A program made the translations under genes and the position numbers. A stretch of 64,000 nt of DNA from CAYSCS01 sp964429695 (GTDB lineage: Bacteria > Acidobacteriota > Aminicenantia > Aminicenantales > Aminicenantaceae): NCBI GenBank assembly GCA_964429695.1, contig CAYSCS010000101.1, forward strand, positions 29,927 to 93,926, written 5' to 3'. Position 1 is the stretch's first letter, and each line of letters begins with the position of its first letter. Below, piece after piece: positions 59,924 through 64,000 of this stretch. Under the pieces are notes generated by a model. It saw only the letters and a list, made by a program, of their open reading frames with translations, had not been told where the DNA came from and made no database searches.

Positions 59924-60295
59924 ATGGAAAGAAAAAGAACCCTTATGGCGAAAGGCCCCAAGAGAGAAAGTCCATTTGAAGATAGAAGCGAAAGGATTTT
60001 CAATGATGCCTTGAATCAAACTCCGAGTGAAGAATTTATGCACGGCAAAGAGAGCCGCGTTGAGCAAAGCCAAGTTCAGGCTCGCCTCAAGCAAATCAAT
60101 GTCGAAGGGACTTGCTCTTTTCCCTTGGGTAAGGAATTCCTCGCTTCAAGGGAAGGGGCCTCCTTCCTGGAAGCTCAAGATTTGATTTCACTTAAAGAAG
60201 AAAGACAAAGGTTTGAATCTGATGAGAAGAAAAGCATCTCCTTCTGCCCTTATTCAGAGTGTAGTTTCGATGAATCAAGATTTTATGCTCAATGA
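59924..60295 (+). CDS. Hypothetical protein, doubtful
   Basis: A 123-residue open frame, charged and probably soluble (RSERIFNDALNQTPSEE, FPLGKEFLASREG), with no family resemblance that I know. If the promoter at 59887 is right, the ATG at 59924 would be leaderless; ATG 59945 is the next option. The opposite strand also has an open frame here, so it may not be expressed. It ends 40 bp before glnS. Confidence 0.3.
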   Translation: MERKRTLMAKGPKRESPFEDRSERIFNDALNQTPSEEFMHGKESRVEQSQVQARLKQINVEGTCSFPLGKEFLASREGASFLEAQDLISLKEERQRFESDEKKSISFCPYSECSFDESRFYAQ

Positions 60296-60335
60296 AGAGC
60301 AGAATATTTTTAATTCTCAGAGGTGAGATTATTGC

Positions 60336-62042
60336 ATGAAGGAAAAATATTCATCTCAGCCTTCAGACTTCATCCGCGAAATAATAGAGGAAGATATAAG
60401 GCAAGGTAAGAATGAGGGGCGTGTCCACACGCGTTTCCCGCCAGAACCGAATGGCTATCTTCACATAGGACATGCTAAGGCCATCTGTCTCAATTTTGGA
60501 CTTGCCGCTCAATACGGTGGTCTCTGTAACCTCCGCTTCGATGATACCAATCCAACCAAAGAAGAGGCTGAGTATGTGGAGTCGATTAAGGAAGATATCC
60601 GCTGGTTAGGGTTTGACTGGGATGAGAGATGCTATTTTGCCTCAGATTACTTCGAACAGCTCTATGAGTGGGCAGTGAAATTGATAAAGATGGGCAAGGC
60701 CTATGTCTGTGACCTTAGCCCTGATGAAATAAGAGAATATCGAGGAACTCTGACCGAACCAGGCAAAGAGAGCCCTTATCGCAATCGTTCGATTGAGGAA
60801 AATCTTGAGCTTTTTGAAAGGATGAGAGCCGGAGAGTTTCCCGATGGTTCCCGCACTCTGAGGGCAAAGATAGACATGGCTTCTCCAAACCTAAACATGC
60901 GCGATCCTGTGATGTATCGGATTATACATGCCGGCCATCATCGAACGGGAAACAAATGGTGTATTTACCCAACTTATGATTGGGCGCATGGGCAGTGTGA
61001 CTCTATTGAGGGGATTACCCATTCAATCTGTACCCTCGAGTTTGAGGACCATCGTCCGCTTTACGATTGGTTTCTAGAGCAATTAGGAGTTCATCATCCC
61101 CGACAAATTGAATTTGCCCGCCTTAACCTCAGTTATACTCTGATGAGCAAAAGGAAGCTCCTCCAGCTTGTGGAGGAGGGATATGTGAGGGGATGGGATG
61201 ACCCGAGGATGCCCACCATCTCCGGTCTTCGCCGGAGGGGATTTACCCCTGAATCCATAAGAGATTTCTGTGAAAGAATAGGGGTTGCAAAGAGGGAGAG
61301 TCTGGTTGATTATGCCCTTCTCGAACATTGCTTGCGCCAGGACCTAAACAAGAAAGCACCCCGGGTGATGGCTGTATTGAGACCGCTCAAGGTTGTGATA
61401 GATAACTATCCAGAAGGAAAAGAGGAGTGGCTGGAGGCAGAAAACAACCCCGAAGATCCCGGCATGGGAAAAAGAAAGATACCTTTCTCTCGAGAGATTT
61501 ACATAGAAAAGGATGATTTCAGAGAGCATCCGCCAGAAAAATTCTTCCGTCTTTCGCCTCAGAAAGAAGTGAGGCTTAAGCATGCCTACTACATAAAATG
61601 CGAAAGGGTGGTCAAGGATGAAAGGAGCGGAGATATCCTCGAACTTCATTGTACCTACGACCCAGAGACAAAGGGGGGATGGTCAAAGGATGGTCGCCTG
61701 GTAAAAGGAACTCTTCACTGGGTCTCGGCTTCCCATGCTCTCGATGCAGAAGTTCGTCTTTACGATCATCTTTTCCTGAAGAAGAACCCTGCTGAGGAGA
61801 GTGAAGAAAAGGATTTCAGGGCTTTCTTGAATCCTCGATCTCTGGAGATTCTTTCCTCTTGTAAAGTAGAGCCAAGTGTTAAAAACGCAAGACCTGGGAC
61901 TCATTATCAATTTTTGAGGCTTGGTTATTTCTGTGTGGACCCCGATTCCAAAGAGAGAAAGTTGGTTTTCAACCGCACCGTGACCCTTCGAGATACCTGG
62001 GCTAAGATAGAAAGGGCCCAAAAGAGTGAGAAAAAAGAGTAG
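60336..62042 (+). CDS. glnS: Glutaminyl-tRNA synthetase
   Basis: A class I synthetase of 568 residues charging tRNA-Gln directly. The HIGH region is FPPEPNGYLHIGHAKAICLN, the KMSKS-like loop reads TLMSKRKLLQLV, and the C-terminal anticodon-binding barrels are present (LHWVSASHALDAEVRLYDHL). GAGGTGAG precedes the ATG. Its cognate tRNA-Gln is also in this window (47079). GlnS presence suggests that the indirect GatCAB route is not needed for Gln. Followed 22 bp later by rlmB. Confidence 0.97.
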   Translation: MKEKYSSQPSDFIREIIEEDIRQGKNEGRVHTRFPPEPNGYLHIGHAKAICLNFGLAAQYGGLCNLRFDDTNPTKEEAEYVESIKEDIRWLGFDWDERCYFASDYFEQLYEWAVKLIKMGKAYVCDLSPDEIREYRGTLTEPGKESPYRNRSIEENLELFERMRAGEFPDGSRTLRAKIDMASPNLNMRDPVMYRIIHAGHHRTGNKWCIYPTYDWAHGQCDSIEGITHSICTLEFEDHRPLYDWFLEQLGVHHPRQIEFARLNLSYTLMSKRKLLQLVEEGYVRGWDDPRMPTISGLRRRGFTPESIRDFCERIGVAKRESLVDYALLEHCLRQDLNKKAPRVMAVLRPLKVVIDNYPEGKEEWLEAENNPEDPGMGKRKIPFSREIYIEKDDFREHPPEKFFRLSPQKEVRLKHAYYIKCERVVKDERSGDILELHCTYDPETKGGWSKDGRLVKGTLHWVSASHALDAEVRLYDHLFLKKNPAEESEEKDFRAFLNPRSLEILSSCKVEPSVKNARPGTHYQFLRLGYFCVDPDSKERKLVFNRTVTLRDTWAKIERAQKSEKKE

Positions 62043-62064
62043 TCATCATCGCCGAAGGTGAGAG

Positions 62065-62790
62065 TTGGAACGAATCACTCGCCTTAATCCTTTAATTGAG
62101 ATTTTAAGGAATCAACCAGAGCGAGTGAAGAAGATTTTCCTGCAGAGAGATGCAAAAAAGAAGAAGATTACGCTGATTCTTCATCTCGCCAAGTGCAGTC
62201 AGGTCCCTGTTTTTCTTGTCTCTAAGGAAAGGCTTGATTCTATGGGGAGGGGTAATCAGGGGGCCGTTGCTTTTTTCTCCTCGAAAGAAACCACAACGCT
62301 TGATTCCCTCTTGGCGGCGAGCGAAAATCCTTTACTTGTGCTCCTTGACGGTGTAGAAGACCCTCAAAACTTGGGTGCAATTTTGCGTTCGGCGGAGTGT
62401 GCCGGCGCTTGCGGGGTAATCATCCTGGAGAGAAGAGCAGCAGGAATAACGGCAGCTGTGTATGAAGCCTCAGCCGGAGCCGCAGCCTACATGGGAGTTT
62501 GTAGAGTAAAAAACTTAGCTAGAACCATGGATGAGCTGAAGAAAAGAGGGATATGGCTCGTGGGTGCAGAAGCGGGTCAGAGAGAGCTGTGGTATGAATT
62601 TGATTATACTCTTCCCATTGGAATCGTTCTTGGTTCAGAGGGAAAAGGGCTTCGACCCCTAATCAAGAAAAAATGTGATAAGTTACTCTCTCTTCCCCTG
62701 ATGGGGAAAATGACTTCCCTGAATGTCTCTGCGGCAGCAGCAGTTTTTCTTTATGAAGTTGTGAAGCAGAGGTTAAGAAAGAGAGAATAA
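62065..62790 (+). CDS. rlmB: 23S rRNA 2'-O-methyltransferase (SpoU/TrmH family)
   Basis: A SPOUT methyltransferase of 241 residues with an N-terminal substrate-binding domain (ITRLNPLIEILRNQPERVKK) and the three knot motifs: LLDGVEDPQNLGAILRSAEC, GIVLGSEGKGLRPLIKK and LPLMGKMTSLNVSAAAAVFL. RlmB methylates G2251 of 23S rRNA; a tRNA target cannot be excluded. The start is TTG (ggtgagag upstream). A short hairpin (AAATCC/GGATTT) lies right after the stop. Confidence 0.93.
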   Translation: MERITRLNPLIEILRNQPERVKKIFLQRDAKKKKITLILHLAKCSQVPVFLVSKERLDSMGRGNQGAVAFFSSKETTTLDSLLAASENPLLVLLDGVEDPQNLGAILRSAECAGACGVIILERRAAGITAAVYEASAGAAAYMGVCRVKNLARTMDELKKRGIWLVGAEAGQRELWYEFDYTLPIGIVLGSEGKGLRPLIKKKCDKLLSLPLMGKMTSLNVSAAAAVFLYEVVKQRLRKRE

Positions 62791-62983
62791 AATTAAATCC
62801 AAGATCGGATTTAGTAAGGATGGTAAAGAATGCCTCCCCTAAGAGAAGAGGGTTTATGTTTAAGAGAGACTTTTATGAAAGAGAAGAAAGAGAAGAAGGT
62901 AGAAACAATGATTATTTTCTTTGGGTTAGGTTCTCTCAGATTCTCTTCAAGATTGATAAAAATTTGAATTGGATTGAGAATCG

Positions 62984-63649
62984 ATGCTAAAGAGGTTGGT
63001 TCATATTCTAACCCCTCCCTTTCTTTTTCTCTTCTTGTTGTTTTTTCCCTTGAAGGCAGAAGCCGAAGAGGAAACCGGGAGCCTTTATGTTTATTTTAGG
63101 GAAGAGAAAGTTGGTTATGAAGAATTTTCCTGGAAGACTGAGGAATTTGGCTATTCTCTCCAGGTGAGAGGGATGATGGATAAACCCATACCCCTGGAGA
63201 CAAAGAACTTGTTCATCCGTCTCGACAGAAATTTTATTCCGGAGTACTATTCCTTTTTAGGTGCAATAAATGGAGTTCCCCAATATATAGAATGCTTGAT
63301 TGCTGAGGGGGAAGTTCAAACAGTGATGAGGGTAGCAGGACATGAAGAAAGAAGTTCCTTGAAGATAAGACGAGATGCCTTCCTGCTTCCCAATGCCATC
63401 TTTTCCCCTTACCTTATCGTGAGCAAAAAATATGGCTGTTCTCTTGAAAACCCGATTGAGCTCTCTGCATACATCGTTCCTCAACTTGAAGTCCCTTTTC
63501 AACTTGAGCTCAAAGAAGGAGCAATTTGTACCCTTGTCTTAAAAATATCAAGCATGACGATAGAATTGGAGACAGATGAAAAAGGGAGCTTGAGAGGTCT
63601 TGTAATCCCTTCTCAGAACCTGAAGATTTCAAGCAAGAGGATTCTCTGA
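62984..63649 (+). CDS. Secreted beta-rich protein of unknown function
   Basis: A 221-residue exported protein. Residues 1-27 are a signal peptide with an AEA cleavage site. The rest reads as beta-strands (GSLYVYFREEKVGYEEFSW, LEVPFQLELKEGAICTLVL, LETDEKGSLRGLVIPS), reminiscent of secreted DUF6134- or SmpA-like folds, but I cannot place it. No cysteine pairs or catalytic motif. It stands alone, 193 bp after rlmB. Confidence 0.65.
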   Translation: MLKRLVHILTPPFLFLFLLFFPLKAEAEEETGSLYVYFREEKVGYEEFSWKTEEFGYSLQVRGMMDKPIPLETKNLFIRLDRNFIPEYYSFLGAINGVPQYIECLIAEGEVQTVMRVAGHEERSSLKIRRDAFLLPNAIFSPYLIVSKKYGCSLENPIELSAYIVPQLEVPFQLELKEGAICTLVLKISSMTIELETDEKGSLRGLVIPSQNLKISSKRIL

Positions 63650-63785
63650 CCTCAACTTTCAACTTAAAGCTTAGCCTTCTTAGCCTGCTCGTGGAGAGAG
63701 CCTCCACACTCAGAAATTCCCTCTCAACTTTTTGGTTCCTTGTTTTACCTTGTTGTCTCATGAGAAAATCTATATGAAAGCCTAA
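63650..63785. other. Terminal flank of the right-edge IS
   Basis: Short stretch that contains the first IS repeat unit from 63753; before it no feature seen. Confidence 0.4.
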
Positions 63786-63816
63786 TCATTGCCTCACGTA
63801 AGAATCTATACGAAAA
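63753..63816 (+). repeat. IS terminal repeat, two units of 36-bp period
   Basis: Units starting TTGTCTCATGAGAAAATC (63753) and TTGCCTCACGTAAGAATC (63789) are spaced by 36 bp. The second runs over the 3' end of the transposase fragment. The same pair bounds the 202-bp element at 24919-25120. Confidence 0.7.
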
Positions 63817-64000
63817 TTTGTGCAGTCTCTCTTAGCTCTTTGTAGCCGCCACAGCTTGCCTTTGAGTCTCTCTATCTCTGTCTTTATCTCTACCACATTC
63901 AGCTCCTCGTAGGTCTTCCGAAGGCCATTCTTCTGCTCCGGACTTATCCCTGGCGATCCTAATAATCTCTGGTAGGGCGTTTTAGCCAGGTCATACCTTT
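63786..64000 (-). CDS. Transposase C-terminal fragment (IS481-like), runs off the window
   Basis: The last 71 codons of a transposase, cut by the window edge. It reads RYDLAKTPYQRLLGSPGI, then LRKTYEELNVVEIKTEIERL and ends with SYVRQ. The TPYQRLL segment and the following LNPxELK-like helix are typical of IS481/IS3-type integrase-fold transposases. The reading frame is open up to the edge, so the gene could be intact outside the window. Its end lies within the terminal repeat. Confidence 0.7.
   Translation of the reverse strand, partial: RYDLAKTPYQRLLGSPGISPEQKNGLRKTYEELNVVEIKTEIERLKGKLWRLQRAKRDCTNFRIDSYVRQ

Noticed and set aside
59909..60094. 61-codon minus-strand frame opposite 59924-60295
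   Set aside because: No ribosome site and no recognisable protein; kept only as a reason for doubt about the plus-strand frame.
62791..62983. Terminator after rlmB
   Set aside because: The AAATCC/GGATTT stem has six pairs and no T-run; too weak to call.
1..64000. Defence systems, CRISPR arrays, prophage or biosynthetic cluster
   Set aside because: I looked for repeat-spacer arrays, cas-like, restriction, toxin-antitoxin, integrase-phage and large modular genes and saw none beyond the IS relics listed.

Overview
The window looks like chromosomal DNA of an anaerobic, diderm (LPS-type) bacterium with a GC content that appears to be in the low-to-mid 40s by eye. Diderm character is seen in gmhB and waaF (LPS heptose), an MlaEFD lipid-transport operon, a LolB-like lipoprotein and a large protein with a predicted C-terminal outer-membrane barrel. 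A complete Rnf operon, ETF, DUF362 and a membrane polyferredoxin point to ferredoxin/NADH-based anaerobic energy conservation. The mixture (archaeal-type phosphoglycerate mutase, Rnf with its own ApbE, frequent TTG/GTG starts, broad-phylum housekeeping genes) suggests Candidatus Aminicenantes or a relative of Acidobacteriota; that assignment is inference only. Most of the window is core genome; about 14.7-20.3 kb, 24.9-25.1 kb and the right edge carry decayed or mobile DNA.

Layout. 0-8.7 kb: guaA (minus), then apgM, an AMIN-amidase, a DUF362 protein and a NapH/NapG-like polyferredoxin (plus), converging on etfBA (minus). 8.7-13.2 kb: a minus-strand fatty-acid/phospholipid operon, yceD-rpmF-plsX-fabG-acpP-fabF, under a perfect-consensus promoter. 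13.2-20.3 kb: gene-poor DNA with a thioesterase, a TatD hydrolase and gene relics, including an S41 peptidase pseudogene split by an internally deleted IS21-family element. 20.3-24.5 kb: a small conserved protein, polA and a GNAT-fold protein. 24.9-25.1 kb: a 202-bp element bounded by inverted repeats, whose repeats recur beside a transposase fragment at the right edge.

25.1-32.2 kb: rnfCDGEAB, a RseC-like gene, a NusG-domain-II protein and apbE, a self-contained unit for building and flavinylating the Rnf ion pump. 32.2-34.9 kb: dnaN and dnaA with an AT-rich intergenic segment and a DnaA-box palindrome (possible origin region). 34.9-44.9 kb: a protease/propeller/barrel protein, two lipoproteins, rpmB, relA/spoT, gmhB, waaF, a zinc-ribbon protein and a secreted Memo-AMMECR1 fusion.

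44.9-58.5 kb: one long plus-strand run: two small membrane proteins, lolB-like, ispE, tRNA-Gln, prs, rplY, pth, rpsF, rpsR, rplI, dnaB, mlaEFD, radA, a PIN-TRAM protein, ispD and ispF. It joins isoprenoid synthesis, translation, replication and outer-membrane lipid transport. 58.5-64 kb: a non-coding stretch with one small secreted protein gene, then glnS, rlmB, a secreted protein and a partial transposase.

Sequence-visible themes are sigma-70-type promoters with 16-18 bp spacers, several of them so close to the start codon that the transcript should be leaderless, and very tight packing of both co-directional and convergent genes. I did not see a clearly new multi-gene defence or metabolic system. 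The strongest unexplained or unusual items are the IS21-split S41 pseudogene, the ispE/tRNA-Gln overlap, the leaderless-start pattern, the secreted Memo-AMMECR1 fusion and the 202-bp inverted-repeat element.
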